NCBI GenBank assembly: GCA_023418915.1
Contig: JAEZYU010000038.1
Coordinates: 248,001-312,000, forward strand
DNA: 64,000 bases
Reading direction: 5' to 3'
Origin: Bacillota bacterium
GTDB taxonomy: Bacteria; Bacillota; Clostridia; Acetivibrionales; DTU013
Shown: one piece after another, positions 32,705-42,476 of the stretch
How the letters are laid out: the number at the start of each line of letters is the position of its first letter
Numbering within the stretch: position 1 is the stretch's first letter
Notes under the pieces: model-generated
Databases searched by the model: none
The model's input: the letters and a program-made list of their open reading frames with translations, nothing else
What the model was told of the DNA's origin: nothing
Program-made: the position numbers and the translations under genes

Positions 32705-34267
32705 TCAGCAATCGTAGGTTTTAGCAAGCTCGAATTCATCCTGTATCGGTTTTTCCGGTGCCTTGGTCACTAAAGATACGACCAGTATCGCTATACACGA
32801 AAGAACAAATGCCGGGAACAATTCATAAATGCCGAAGACGCCTCCAATGGGCTTGATCAGGTAATTCCATATGAATACCATGCTTCCGCCCGTGAGCATA
32901 CCGGCGATTGCTCCTGCTCTGTTAGTCCTCTTCCAAAACAGCGAGAACAGCATGATAGGTCCGAAGGTGGCGCCGAAGCCTGCCCAAGCAAATGATACTA
33001 CTTTGAAGATCACGCTGCCCTCGTCCAAAGCGATGATTATTCCAATCACGGCAAGTACCAGCAGCGTTATACGCGACATCAGCATGACCTGTTTGTCAGT
33101 AGCATCCTTTTTAACAATTCCCTTGAAAATGTCACGTGACAATGCCGATGAAGCAATCAGCAGGTATGAGTCAGATGAGCTCATCGTCGCTGCCAGTATA
33201 CCTGACATGATTATTCCTGCAAGCAGCGCAGGCAGAAGTCCTGTTGACATTACGATAAATATGTTTTCCGCACCGCCCTTTGTAAGCAGCTCAGCAGGAT
33301 ACAGCGACCTTCCTATCAGACCGATATATACTGCGGCAAACAGTGAAATAACACACCAAACTGTTGCAATACGCCGTGATTTTTTTATCTCGGATGATTT
33401 TGTTATAGCCATGAACCTTAACAGTACCTGCGGCATACCGAAATATCCGAGACCCCATGACATTGTTGATATTATCGTCAGCAGCCCATAACCTCCGGCT
33501 GCCCCGAATAATGGCTTACCTGCAGCATCTAGCTGCTGAACGCCGTCTGTCAACTGCGGTTGAGCTATACCGAAAAAGTCGAAAAAGCCCGGTATTGACT
33601 TTATGTTGTCCAAAATGGTGGAAATCCCTCCGCCGGCGATTATTGCGACAGTTAATACAGTACACAGCGCAATGATCATGATAATACCCTGCATGAAATC
33701 CGAAACACTTTCCGCAAGAAAGCCTCCAAGAAACGTATACATAATAACGACTATCGCTCCTGCGATCATGACCACCTGATACTGCAGTCCGAATAGTGTA
33801 CTGAACAGCTTCCCGAAGGTAACAAAGCAGCTGGCTGCATATACAGCAAAAAATACAAGAATAAAGACAGAAGCTATCGCAAGTACAATCTTCTGTTTTT
33901 CCTTGAATCTGTTGCTGAAAAACTCAGGAATCGTTATCGAATTGCCTGCAACAGCAGAATATCTGCGAAGTCTTTTTGCAACGACAAGCCAGTTGATATA
34001 AGTTCCTGCTGCCAGACCAATGGCAGTCCATACCGCATCACTAAGACCAAACCAGTAAGCGACTCCGGGAAGACCCATCAAAAGCCATCCGCTCATGTCG
34101 GAAGCTTCAGCACTCATTGCTGCTACCCATGGCCCCAGCTTTCGCCCTCCGATGAAATAGTTGTCAGAGCTTTCATTTGCACGCTTGGCAAAATATATGC
34201 CGATCACTACGACTACGGCCATATAAATACACATCGCCACAAGAATTTGAATTTGATCCCCACTCAT
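32705..34267 (-). CDS. putP: Sodium/proline symporter
   Basis: A 520-residue SSS-family transporter with about 13 hydrophobic helices. MSAEASDMSGWLLMGLPGVA near residue 50 is the PutP sodium-site segment (the Asp and Ser/Gly region of TM2), and FSNRFKEKQKIVL and ATMSSSDSYLLIASSALSRD (TM9) are also characteristic. It brings proline in with sodium, for nutrition or osmoprotection. Start at 34267 behind AAGGAG; promoter at 34297-34325. Single-gene unit; the region past its 3' end (32520-32700) has short duplicated segments of no clear function. Confidence 0.93.
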   Translation of the reverse strand: MSGDQIQILVAMCIYMAVVVVIGIYFAKRANESSDNYFIGGRKLGPWVAAMSAEASDMSGWLLMGLPGVAYWFGLSDAVWTAIGLAAGTYINWLVVAKRLRRYSAVAGNSITIPEFFSNRFKEKQKIVLAIASVFILVFFAVYAASCFVTFGKLFSTLFGLQYQVVMIAGAIVVIMYTFLGGFLAESVSDFMQGIIMIIALCTVLTVAIIAGGGISTILDNIKSIPGFFDFFGIAQPQLTDGVQQLDAAGKPLFGAAGGYGLLTIISTMSWGLGYFGMPQVLLRFMAITKSSEIKKSRRIATVWCVISLFAAVYIGLIGRSLYPAELLTKGGAENIFIVMSTGLLPALLAGIIMSGILAATMSSSDSYLLIASSALSRDIFKGIVKKDATDKQVMLMSRITLLVLAVIGIIIALDEGSVIFKVVSFAWAGFGATFGPIMLFSLFWKRTNRAGAIAGMLTGGSMVFIWNYLIKPIGGVFGIYELFPAFVLSCIAILVVSLVTKAPEKPIQDEFELAKTYDC

Positions 34268-34296
34268 TTTCTTGACTCCTTCTACATTTTTCTGCC

Positions 34297-34325
34297 ATTA
34301 TATCAGAATTTTTCATTATTGAAAA
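34297..34325 (-). promoter_or_regulatory. Probable putP promoter
   Basis: TTTTCA (34325-34320), spacer 17, TATAAT (34302-34297). Confidence 0.55.
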
Positions 34326-34495
34326 GTAGCACGGTGCATTATTATCACTTTACTTTGATGAAATTTTAATGAGAAATAGAAGTACTCATACAAAACTTAC
34401 AATGAATAATCGAAGTGAAACATAATAGCTATCATAAAAAATTCTCAGTACTTATAATGGCTTTGATGAAAAAATGTACTGCTTCATATACGTAG

Positions 34496-34624
34496 TGGAC
34501 AAAAAATCAAGCATAGGCTGATTATCTCCGTCATATATGGTAAAAAATCTAGTTTTTTACGGAATAATGGAGCTATAGTCAAGATTATGTCAACAAAAGC
34601 AGCCTATACTTGATTTTTTGTCCA
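34496..34624. repeat. 129-bp inverted-repeat element, copy A
   Basis: Near-perfect terminal inverted repeats of about 24 bases (one mismatch): the left runs TGGACAAAAAATCAAG to ATAGGCTG and the right is its complement ending TTTTTTGTCCA. A second palindrome GTAAAAAA-TCTA-GTTTTTTAC lies in the middle, followed by the core AATAATGGAGCTATAG (34564-34579). Same length as copy B at 13443. Confidence 0.75.
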
Positions 34625-35112
34625 TTTAGTTAATCACATATCCGCACACTTCAGTTAACACTGCATTGTCCCTTGAAAAAAGCAATATTTGTGCTAATAT
34701 TCAAATAAATTGGAAAAATTGAAAGAGAAACAAACATGATTCAGCTTATAGTATCGATTCTATCGTTAACAACAGTCATATCAGCCTTATTCACGCTGGC
34801 ATTTGTATAGAAGAAAGCATACATCTCGTAAACGTTGCCGGCAAGCTGCCAATAGATGAATTCAATAAAATTGCTATAGAGTCATTCAGCAAGCTTTATG
34901 ATAATATTGAACAAGAGGCAGTAGTGTCCTTGTCAAAGGTAAGGATTACTCAAAATGGCATCAATGTTGAAAGCGAGGGGTTGAAAAGGCGCAGGAAGCA
35001 TAGTGTCGAACACAAGTTGCTCTAAAGGAAGAAAAAAGCTTCTGAATGTATACTCAGGTTAATCGAAAAACCTTTTACATTAAATATCTTTTATAAGCTG
35101 GGAGGGCTGAAA
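34625..35112. other. Intergenic with a degenerate open frame
   Basis: Besides the frame at 34723-35025 nothing is seen. The stretch 34325-34495 before the element is AT-rich and empty. Confidence 0.35.
34723..35025 (+). pseudogene. Possible gene remnant without start codon
   Basis: A 100-codon frame, open from a TGA to a TAA, has coding-like content (LVNVAGKLPIDEFNKIAIES, SKLYDNIEQEAVVSL) but no ATG/GTG/TTG at its beginning; an ATG with a 24-codon frame (MIQLIVSIL) overlaps in another frame. This may be the 3' part of a decayed gene. Family not recognised. Confidence 0.3.
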
Positions 35113-35316
35113 ATGGACAAATTCTCTATCGTAGACATCGGCGGCAATGCCAGGGATATCCCATATCTTCTAAGAGAGCTCAGGCAGAAAAACCTGATTG
35201 CTGCCACAGAAAAGGATGCAGGCGGCGACACAGTCTATCTGACAAACAACCTGTTTGCAGTAAAAAAAATAACAAGTGAATACGAGGGGTTAATGTTGGA
35301 TGTCTTAAGACAGTAG
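35113..35316 (+). CDS. Small protein of unknown function (67 aa)
   Basis: MDKFSIVDIGGNARDIPYLL begins a 67-residue soluble protein of mixed charge with an excellent binding site GGGAGGG six bases ahead. The text TVYLTNNLFAVKKITSEYEG looks like a two-strand/helix unit. I do not recognise the family and no cysteine or membrane segment is present. It lies between the putP region and the small membrane protein gene on the same strand, separated from it by a hairpin. Confidence 0.6.
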   Translation: MDKFSIVDIGGNARDIPYLLRELRQKNLIAATEKDAGGDTVYLTNNLFAVKKITSEYEGLMLDVLRQ

Positions 35317-35415
35317 TATCCACAGAATACTATTTGCAATCTGGTATTTCCAGGAAATTGTGGTGTTTATTGTTTTGGGGTAAAATATGTAGGTAACCAT
35401 ACATAACATCATAAA

Positions 35416-35455
35416 GCAGGGGCTGCTGCCGATTTTTCACAGTGCAGCTCCCTGC
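35416..35455. other. Long hairpin between two small genes
   Basis: GCAGGGGCTGC and GCAGCTCCCTGC form an 11-12 base stem with one bulge around a loop of about 17. There is no T-run, so it is not a classical terminator. Confidence 0.5.
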
Positions 35456-35477
35456 ATGAATTTCCGGAGAAATTGCC

Positions 35478-35627
35478 ATGCGATGCAAAAGAAAAACATA
35501 CTATAAAAAGCTGCGTCATAAAAAAGTACGAAAAATACTCCTGTTAGGCTTGGTAATGCCATCTGCCCTGGTACTGCTGGGTTATCTGGTGGCTTCACTC
35601 ATTATCCTTCCATCGATGTCCGGATAG
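35478..35627 (+). CDS. Small basic single-span membrane protein (49 aa)
   Basis: ATG at 35478, seven bases behind GGAGA. A Lys/Arg-rich head (MRCKRKTYYKKLRHKKVRK) is followed by a single hydrophobic helix ILLLGLVMPSALVLLGYL and a short tail. A good binding site and the topology signal (positive inside) support a real small membrane protein; the function is unknown. Confidence 0.5.
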   Translation: MRCKRKTYYKKLRHKKVRKILLLGLVMPSALVLLGYLVASLIILPSMSG

Positions 35628-35713
35628 CATCCATGCATAATCGTAAAGCGGCAGCTCACTCGAAGCCTTTTGCTTGATTCAGTCTGTGCTGAACTAATAT
35701 GATATTCTGTCTG

Positions 35714-36778
35714 CTATTTTGTAATGACAGATTCATTTCTTAAAAAAGGTTCACTAAAAATAACGTGGGTGTATATTTCCCTTTTCTCTCCTTCGATCAA
35801 AAACTGGACCTTCTCTATTCCATCCAGCTCTGTCAGCGAATTGACAACAGAGAATATAGCCATTCTCTCACTGGCGGTACCGCCTGGACTGTTTTCAACG
35901 AACTCTTTTGAAAAGTTCACCGTACACAGACCATTTTTCGTGCTTGCTGAAATCAGTCTGGTACCATCAGGTATCGCTTCCCAAAGCTCATCGGTCCTCG
36001 GGCCTGCCATCAGTTCACTTATCACAAGCTCTTCCAAAGCAACTCCCGCTTGCACCTCAATATCCCTTTTTTCACCTACGACATACATAGCCTGTGAATC
36101 TGAGAAGTAGAGAGTTACAGGCCTGATTTCTCCAGGAATCGGATAACCCTCGGCATCAAGGGCTACCGGCCTCATATCACCAAGCGGCCTCCCGCTTGGT
36201 CCGATCATGTCATTTCCTTCGATCCACAACCGAACCTTTTCCACACCCTCGATCTCCGTAAGAGTGTTGACTATAGCAAACCTGGAGGTAACTTCATCAA
36301 GCCCGCTGCTATTCAAAAATTGCTCGGACAGATCAACGAAAGCTGTACCATCTTTGATAGATATGCCTCTTATCTCTGTACCCTCGGGTATAGGATTTCT
36401 TAATTTGGAATCATGCGGACCGTCGGCCAGCGCCAGTATACATGCTTTCAATACAGCGGCATCTTTTACAGGTATCTCTCTCTCCTTCTTTTTCAATGCG
36501 CTGTTGTCAATAGTTGGAAAATATAGTGTCACCTTAATCATTTTTCCTTCTTTAATACTCTCGTCCGGTTCCTGCACATTGCCAGTGTCATCTGTATCAC
36601 TCAGCCGGCCGGAGTCGTCAGGTGTATTGAGGCTGTTGTCCACGAAACCCGCCTCTCCGCTATCCTGCTGTTGGTCCGCGATATCGCCGGGAGCCTCACT
36701 GTCGCTGCTTAACAACCCGCATGATGTGACAGTAAAAGCCAATAATAGAAGTATAGCAATCAATAATAATTTTTTCAT
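35714..36778 (-). CDS. GerM-like lipoprotein with two GerMN domains
   Basis: A 354-residue lipoprotein: a signal peptide LLLIAILLLLAFTVTSC with the lipobox Cys at residue 20, a Ser/Asp-rich linker to about residue 75, then two GerMN domains (about 80-205 and 215-345), each with the pattern VTLYF...LISELMAGP/ILALADGP...IPDGT...VDLS/VNFS...VNTLTEI/VNSLTEL. GerM of Bacillus acts in sporulation and germination, in the mother cell-forespore channel. Start at 36778 follows AGGGGG; an upstream 15-codon extension has no homology. Located in a spore/cell-wall neighbourhood (DacF-type protein 1.2 kb away). Confidence 0.9.
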   Translation of the reverse strand: MKKLLLIAILLLLAFTVTSCGLLSSDSEAPGDIADQQQDSGEAGFVDNSLNTPDDSGRLSDTDDTGNVQEPDESIKEGKMIKVTLYFPTIDNSALKKKEREIPVKDAAVLKACILALADGPHDSKLRNPIPEGTEIRGISIKDGTAFVDLSEQFLNSSGLDEVTSRFAIVNTLTEIEGVEKVRLWIEGNDMIGPSGRPLGDMRPVALDAEGYPIPGEIRPVTLYFSDSQAMYVVGEKRDIEVQAGVALEELVISELMAGPRTDELWEAIPDGTRLISASTKNGLCTVNFSKEFVENSPGGTASERMAIFSVVNSLTELDGIEKVQFLIEGEKREIYTHVIFSEPFLRNESVITK

Positions 36779-36981
36779 ATGAACCCCCTGTTTCTGCTGT
36801 TTTTCATGAGCTGGTTTATACAATCTCCAACATATTACTTAACTTAGTTTATGTCTATCAAAGCCTTCCGATGCATCTCGCTTCTGTCATAAGCGATACG
36901 GCGATGGATGAAGGCGGCTTAACATCGTGCAATCCTTTATCTCTCGTATGAATTGACGATTTGATACGCTGGATTGTTCCG

Positions 36982-37836
36982 CTACTCCACACTAATAAAA
37001 TCCCTTATGCTCTCAAACCGGTTTTGCTTTATACGAGGTACCTTCATAATATCTTCAATAGCTTTGAAGTCTCCGTGCTTTTCCCTGAAGGCAATGATAT
37101 CCTTTGCTGTTGCCTCCCCTATTCCGGGGAGTGTATCAAGCTCATCGATTCCTGCTGTGTTAATATTGACAAGGACAGTCTTGATACCTGCTGACCCAGC
37201 AGTATTATTGTCCCCCAGTACTTCTGCGGCAGGCCCGCTGCCACTGTATATGGCTGCACCATTGCCGACGCCTTTGCCTTCCTCTTTTGATTTTATGTAC
37301 AACATCACATTTTCATTCAATGAAAATACCATATTTATATTATCAGCATCTGCATTTTCGGTTAATCCGCCCGCTTCCTCCACAGCATCACATATCAGTC
37401 TGCCTCTATTTATCGTGACGATCCCGGGCTTTTTTACACAGCCTACAACATAGACTTTGATCTTGCTCTTGTCTGTTTCACTCTCCGCGCTGTTGCCCGT
37501 GCCGATGCCTGCGCCGCTGTCCCCGCCGCTGCCTGTACCACCTTTCTGTCCTGCATCATTGGCAGATCCTTCGCTTGCATCACCTTCCGCAGCCGAATAA
37601 CCTGTATATATACTGTCATTTCCGGATATTGATCCTGCTCCGGCCATATCCGGATTAATCACTGCAGCAATATCCGGTGTACCCTGAGCATCTTTCCCCG
37701 CCTCAATGATTATCTCTCCATTATCTCTTAGAAACAGGTAGCCAACGAGCATTCCCAGCAAGGCGAGGACTGCGACCGCTGCCACAGCGGCTCCAGTTTT
37801 TATTTCAGCTTCTTTCCCAAATATTCGCATCTTCAT
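36982..37836 (-). CDS. comEA: ComEA-like helix-hairpin-helix protein
   Basis: A 284-residue protein: one N-terminal transmembrane anchor (TGAAVAAVAVLALLGMLVGY), a Gly/Ser/Asp-rich linker, an SLBB domain with KVYVVGCVKKPGIV (about 125-185), and a C-terminal helix-hairpin-helix pair with VNINTAGIDELDTLPGIGEA and FKAIEDIMKVPRI. This is the layout of the DNA receptor ComEA for natural transformation. No comEC or other competence gene lies within the window, so its job cannot be confirmed. Start ATG at 37836 behind GGAGGG; the preceding TTG is less likely. Confidence 0.88.
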   Translation of the reverse strand: MKMRIFGKEAEIKTGAAVAAVAVLALLGMLVGYLFLRDNGEIIIEAGKDAQGTPDIAAVINPDMAGAGSISGNDSIYTGYSAAEGDASEGSANDAGQKGGTGSGGDSGAGIGTGNSAESETDKSKIKVYVVGCVKKPGIVTINRGRLICDAVEEAGGLTENADADNINMVFSLNENVMLYIKSKEEGKGVGNGAAIYSGSGPAAEVLGDNNTAGSAGIKTVLVNINTAGIDELDTLPGIGEATAKDIIAFREKHGDFKAIEDIMKVPRIKQNRFESIRDFISVE

Positions 37837-37976
37837 CAAAATCCCTCCATTATTTGTTTATTTCTTCCTTTTATTGCTATTTCCTTTTATTTTCCAGTAT
37901 ATTTTTAATATTTATTAACTTAATCTAAGTTATTTTTGATATACTTTATATGAAAACTTGCATCCTGGAGGTACAG

Positions 37977-39266
37977 ATGAAAAGGCTTCTGACATTCGCA
38001 ATTATACTGATGCTGATAGCATCAAATACCGCTGTTGCATATGCCGAACCACCTTCACCGGATGCCGGAGCTTATATTCTAATTGATGCGCAGACCGGCG
38101 ATGTACTTCATGAGAAGAACTCGCAGAAAACGCTTTATCCCGCCAGCACGACTAAAATAATGACCGCAATACTAGCAATTGAAAATGGGAACCTTGAAGA
38201 TGTGCTGACAGCAAGTCAGTCTGCGATAGACGGCATCGGCTACAATGGCAGCAATATTGGTATTATCCCAGGTGAAACAATACCTCTTGAAAATCTCCTT
38301 CAGGCAATGATGGTCAGCTCCGCCAATGAGGCTGCTAATATTGTCGCTGAGCATATCAGCGGCAGTATTGATGAATTCGTGGAGCTTATGAACCAAAGGG
38401 CAACTGAACTGGGAGCTGTCGAAACGCATTTTGCAAATGCCAGTGGTATTCATGATCCGATGCATTTCACCACTGCTGCTGATTTGGTCTGTTTCTCAAG
38501 ATATGCAATGACACTTCCCAAATTCAGGGAGATCGTGAGTACCAGAAGCATTACAATGCCTGCCACAAATAAACACTCGAAATGGCCTGTACTGTCCAAT
38601 TCCAACAAGCTCATGCTTAATAATGACAGTGAGCTGTATGAAATAAACGGCATAAAGACCGGTTTTACAGGCCCTGCAGGCCACAATCTGATAACATCCG
38701 CTAAAAGTGATGACGGCATGGAGCTGATAGCAGCAGTCATGGCTGTGAAAAATGAGGGTTCAGCAGAAAATGTAAGAATATATTCAAAGGAGCTGCTTGA
38801 TTACGGTTTCAATAACTTCAAGCGTGTTGAATTGATCGAAAAAGGAAAGGTATACAGAAATGTAAAGGTTGAAGATGCAGCTGACATTTACGGACTGGAT
38901 TTGATAACAGTAGACTCGCTCGTGCGTGTTCTGCCCAGGGACGAGTCCTTATGGGATATCAAAGAGGTGTCCCATTTGCGTGAAAACATATATGCTCCTA
39001 TTAACAAAGGCGACATAATAGGATATGTAGAATTCACAAGAGGTGATATATCCATCGGCAGTATCGATCTGATTGCAGCCAGGAGCATAGAGTACAAGCC
39101 AGAACCGGTCACGCTGGCTACATTGGCTGAAAACCCGGAAAGTATCACTGACAGTATATATTTCAAAATAGGAATATGCTGTGCGGGCTTCATCATTCTG
39201 TTCGTCCTTCTGAGAATCATATTGAAGGCAATATCCCGCAGGGTCCATTCAAGAAGGTATCACTAG
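37977..39266 (+). CDS. D-alanyl-D-alanine carboxypeptidase (DacF/PBP5 type)
   Basis: A 429-residue penicillin-binding protein that trims the last D-Ala from peptidoglycan stem peptides. Signal peptide ends near AYAEPP; active-site serine in PASTTK (S-x-x-K), then SSAN (S-x-N), and KTGFTGPAGHN (K-T-G). A C-terminal domain and one membrane anchor (IGICCAGFIILFVLLRIIL) before a basic tail are present. Start ATG at 37977 behind GGAGGTACAG. It is transcribed divergently from comEA and followed by a terminator. Whether it is the spore-specific DacF or a vegetative enzyme cannot be told. Confidence 0.92.
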   Translation: MKRLLTFAIILMLIASNTAVAYAEPPSPDAGAYILIDAQTGDVLHEKNSQKTLYPASTTKIMTAILAIENGNLEDVLTASQSAIDGIGYNGSNIGIIPGETIPLENLLQAMMVSSANEAANIVAEHISGSIDEFVELMNQRATELGAVETHFANASGIHDPMHFTTAADLVCFSRYAMTLPKFREIVSTRSITMPATNKHSKWPVLSNSNKLMLNNDSELYEINGIKTGFTGPAGHNLITSAKSDDGMELIAAVMAVKNEGSAENVRIYSKELLDYGFNNFKRVELIEKGKVYRNVKVEDAADIYGLDLITVDSLVRVLPRDESLWDIKEVSHLRENIYAPINKGDIIGYVEFTRGDISIGSIDLIAARSIEYKPEPVTLATLAENPESITDSIYFKIGICCAGFIILFVLLRIILKAISRRVHSRRYH

Positions 39267-39300
39267 ATGCATGAGTCTATCAATACGTAATACAGTAGGA

Positions 39301-39338
39301 AAGGCCGGAAGCATCCGCATCCCGGCCTTTTGTTTATG
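39301..39338 (+). terminator. Terminator after the carboxypeptidase gene
   Basis: AAAGGCCGG pairs with CCGGCCTTT over nine bases, then TTGTTT. Confidence 0.8.
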
Positions 39339-39501
39339 TTTCTCAATACCTTTTCCCTTACTGGCATAAACTCTACGTCTTATACCCTCAGATCTGCTGT
39401 TTTATTCCGGCAAATCCCGAAACCATGATGTAATTGTACCTTGCAGAACTCAAATCCATGCTGCAATTCCACCGGTCAAATCCCGAATCTGTACTACAAT
39501 C

Positions 39502-41940
39502 CTATCTTACGACTATGTTGATGAGTCTTCCGGGCACTGCGATCACCTTTATAACTGTTTTCCCATCCAGCAGTGATGTGACCTTATCATCCTTCATTGC
39601 CGCCTCCTCCATCTGGGCTTTGTCCAGCCCTGACGGAAGCATTATCTTATCTTTGATCTTTCCATTGAGCTGGACCACTATCTCAACCTCATCACGCACC
39701 AGTGCTCTATCATCCCACTGCGGCCATTTTTCATCGAAAATGGAATAGTCTCCCCCCAGCTTCTCCCAAAGCTCTTCGGAAAGATGAGGCGCAAAGGGTG
39801 CGATCAGCTTCAGCAAATCCGTAACAGTATCAATAAATAAGTTATTATTCTTTCGGCCATCGCCGTCATATTTGTACAGAGCGTTGACAAGCTCCATCAG
39901 CCTTGCTATCGAAGTATTGAACTGGAACCTCTCAGCATCCTCCGTCACGCCCTTAATGGCTGTGTTTCTGACAAAGTTGAGCTCCTTTTCCTCACTGCCA
40001 AAACTGCCGACACCACTTCTGTTCAGCCCGGATGCAGTTTCCACAAGCCGCTCTATTCTGCCCACAAATCTGGAGATAGCCTTTATACCGTCGTCGCTCC
40101 AGGGACCGCCCTCTGTATAAGCAAAGCCGAACGCAAGATACATCCTGAATACGTCCGAACCGTTTTCGTTTATATAAACGTCAGGCGATACAGTATTGCC
40201 GCGGGATTTGCTCATCCTCAATCCATCCGGACCAAGGATGGTACCCTGATGCACCAGTGAGGTGAATGGCTCGTCAAAATGCAGGTAGCCCATATCACGA
40301 AGAGCCTTGGTGAAAAACCTGGCATAAAGCAGGTGCATGGCAGCATGCTCAGCACCGCCAACATATTTGTCCACCGGCAGCATCTTGTCGATCCACTCAG
40401 TATCAAAGGCATTCTCAGAATTTCTGTTGTCAGGATACCTCAGATAATACCATGATGAACATACGAAGGTATCAAGTGTATCAGGGTCCCTTTTTGCAGG
40501 TTTACCGCATTTCGGGCAGGGTACATTGATAAATTCCTCACATTTTGCAAGCGGTGATTCTCCGTCCGGCTTGAATTCTACATTATATGGCAGCTCAACA
40601 GGCAGATCCTTTTCAGGCACCGGGACGGCACCGCAGTCACTGCAGTGTATCACCGGTATCGGAGCACCCCAATAGCGCTGTCTTGACACCAGCCAGTCCC
40701 TTAGCCTGTAGTTCACCTTCACTTCTCCCTTTTGCTGTCCCTTCAGCTTGAGGACGATACCCTTCCTCGCTTTGGCAGAGCCTGTACCTGAAAACTCTTC
40801 ACTATCTGTCAAAACGCCGTCTTCAACAAAAGGCAGCGTGTCATCAATGCCATCTTCACCCTTTATAACACGTTTTATCGGCAGTTTGTACTTCGCAGCA
40901 AACTCATAATCTCTTTCATCATGTGCGGGTACAGCCATAACACACCCTGTACCATATCCAGCCAGCACATAATCAGCTATCCATATCGGCACCTTGTCGC
41001 CATTGACAGGGTTTATTGCATACGCTCCGGTAAACACACCTGTTTTTTCTCTTACAGTGGAGAGTCTCTCGATTTCAGTCTGCTTCTTTGCCGATTCCCT
41101 GTATTGCTCTACAGCTTCTCTGCATTCGGGAGCAGTGATCCTGTCTACCAGCTCGTTCTCGGGTGCCAGCACGACATAGGTAACACCGTAAAGGGTGTCC
41201 GCCCGTGTGGTGAATACCTTGAACGAAAAGCTGCCGTCGGCACCTTCAAATACCAGCTCGGCGCCTTCTGACCTGCCTATCCAGTTCTGTTGGATCTTTT
41301 TCGTCTTCTCCGGCCAATCCAGCTGAGGCAGGCAATCAAGCAGTTCCTGTGCATACTCAGTTATTTTATAGAACCATTGTGTAAGGTCCTTTTTAGTCAC
41401 TTCATTTTTACATCTCTCGCAGGCACCATCAACGACCTGCTCATTTGCAAGCACTGTTTTGCAGCTCGGGCACCAGTTGACCGGCGCCTTCTTTCTGTAT
41501 GCAAGGCCGTGCTCATACAGCTTCAGGAAAATCCACTGGGTCCACTTGTAATACTCCGGGTCGCACGTTACAACTTCATAATCCCAGTCGAAGGTAGCCC
41601 CCATCTTCTTGAGCTGTACCTCCATGGTCTTTATGTTTTGATATGTAGAGTCCTTCGGATGGATCCCTGTCTTGATCGCATAGTTTTCCGCCGGAAGACC
41701 AAATGCATCAAAGCCTTGTGGATGGAACACATTCCAGCCCTGCATCCTCTTCATCCTTGCCCACGAATCTGTAAGACCATAGTTGTACCAGTGTCCCAGA
41801 TGAAGATTCGCAGCCGAAGGATATGAAAACATCTCAAGGCAGTACAGCTTTTTTTCAACCTTTTTAGGGTCAAACCTGTACAACCCCGTCTCTTCCCACT
41901 TTTTCTGCCATTTTTCGTCTATCCTTGTCGAGTAAGCCAA
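39502..41940 (-). CDS. leuS: Leucyl-tRNA synthetase
   Basis: An 812-residue class I synthetase. HIGH motif HLGHWYNYG near residue 47, zinc-type cysteines WCPSCKTVLANEQVV, the CP1 editing domain with TTRADTLYGVTYVVLAPEN, the WYYLRYPD segment, KMSKS in RMSKSRGN near residue 580, and the anticodon-binding plus C-terminal domains. It charges tRNA-Leu and hydrolyses mischarged products. Start is a TTG at 41940, behind GGGGCTGTTTATA. It follows rsfS by 69 bases and has no T-box, in contrast to the other three synthetase loci here. Confidence 0.96.
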   Translation of the reverse strand: MAYSTRIDEKWQKKWEETGLYRFDPKKVEKKLYCLEMFSYPSAANLHLGHWYNYGLTDSWARMKRMQGWNVFHPQGFDAFGLPAENYAIKTGIHPKDSTYQNIKTMEVQLKKMGATFDWDYEVVTCDPEYYKWTQWIFLKLYEHGLAYRKKAPVNWCPSCKTVLANEQVVDGACERCKNEVTKKDLTQWFYKITEYAQELLDCLPQLDWPEKTKKIQQNWIGRSEGAELVFEGADGSFSFKVFTTRADTLYGVTYVVLAPENELVDRITAPECREAVEQYRESAKKQTEIERLSTVREKTGVFTGAYAINPVNGDKVPIWIADYVLAGYGTGCVMAVPAHDERDYEFAAKYKLPIKRVIKGEDGIDDTLPFVEDGVLTDSEEFSGTGSAKARKGIVLKLKGQQKGEVKVNYRLRDWLVSRQRYWGAPIPVIHCSDCGAVPVPEKDLPVELPYNVEFKPDGESPLAKCEEFINVPCPKCGKPAKRDPDTLDTFVCSSWYYLRYPDNRNSENAFDTEWIDKMLPVDKYVGGAEHAAMHLLYARFFTKALRDMGYLHFDEPFTSLVHQGTILGPDGLRMSKSRGNTVSPDVYINENGSDVFRMYLAFGFAYTEGGPWSDDGIKAISRFVGRIERLVETASGLNRSGVGSFGSEEKELNFVRNTAIKGVTEDAERFQFNTSIARLMELVNALYKYDGDGRKNNNLFIDTVTDLLKLIAPFAPHLSEELWEKLGGDYSIFDEKWPQWDDRALVRDEVEIVVQLNGKIKDKIMLPSGLDKAQMEEAAMKDDKVTSLLDGKTVIKVIAVPGRLINIVVR

Positions 41941-42009
41941 TATAAACAGCCCCTTTCAAATCGAGCAAATAATAATCAAGTGTCGCCCTGTTTTAATGTA
42001 CTGGCAGGA

Positions 42010-42363
42010 TCAGGATCTGATATCGTCAGGCGTGCTGAACTTGCCGTCGGACCACAATCTTTCAAGATTGTAAAAGCTCCTGTCCTCTTCATGAAATATA
42101 TGTATAACTATCTCCCCAAAATCCAGCAGGATCCACCTGGCACTTCCGTAGCCCTCCTTATGGATCAGGTTGTAGCCGGCCTCGCCCATCTTTTTATCGA
42201 GCTCGTCAGCTATGGTCCTGATATGAGTTGTCGAAGTACCGCTGCAAATAATGAAGTAATCCGCCAGTATGGAGACCTCTGAAATATCTATTATCTCAAT
42301 GTCTCTGGCCTTCTTGTCCTCAAGTATCCCATATGCCGTATCTGCAATTTGACTGATTCCCAA
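42010..42363 (-). CDS. rsfS: Ribosome silencing factor RsfS
   Basis: A 117-residue protein with ILADYFIICSGTSTTHIRTIAD and GYGSARWILLDFGEIVIHIFH, the signature of RsfS/YbeB, which binds uL14 and blocks subunit joining when nutrients are low. The start is TTG at 42363 behind AAGGAGGATCGTC. It lies ahead of leuS on the same strand, a linkage often seen in Firmicutes (nadD-yqeK-rsfS area). Confidence 0.95.
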   Translation of the reverse strand: MGISQIADTAYGILEDKKARDIEIIDISEVSILADYFIICSGTSTTHIRTIADELDKKMGEAGYNLIHKEGYGSARWILLDFGEIVIHIFHEEDRSFYNLERLWSDGKFSTPDDIRS

Positions 42364-42476
42364 GACGATCCTCCTTATGACCGGCCTTCATATCACCGGA
42401 TTGATTAAATATTATACCACTTTTGCACTTGCTTTGTGAATAAAAATATCTTCATCACCAAAAACGAATTTCACTT

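Noticed and set aside
32871..33675. Long plus-strand frames in putP, and similar ones in ptsI, clpB, thrS and leuS
   Set aside because: All are antisense to well-recognised genes and lack independent evidence.
35416..35455. Terminator between the small genes at 35.3 and 35.5 kb
   Set aside because: Strong stem but no T-run on either strand, so it is listed only as a hairpin.
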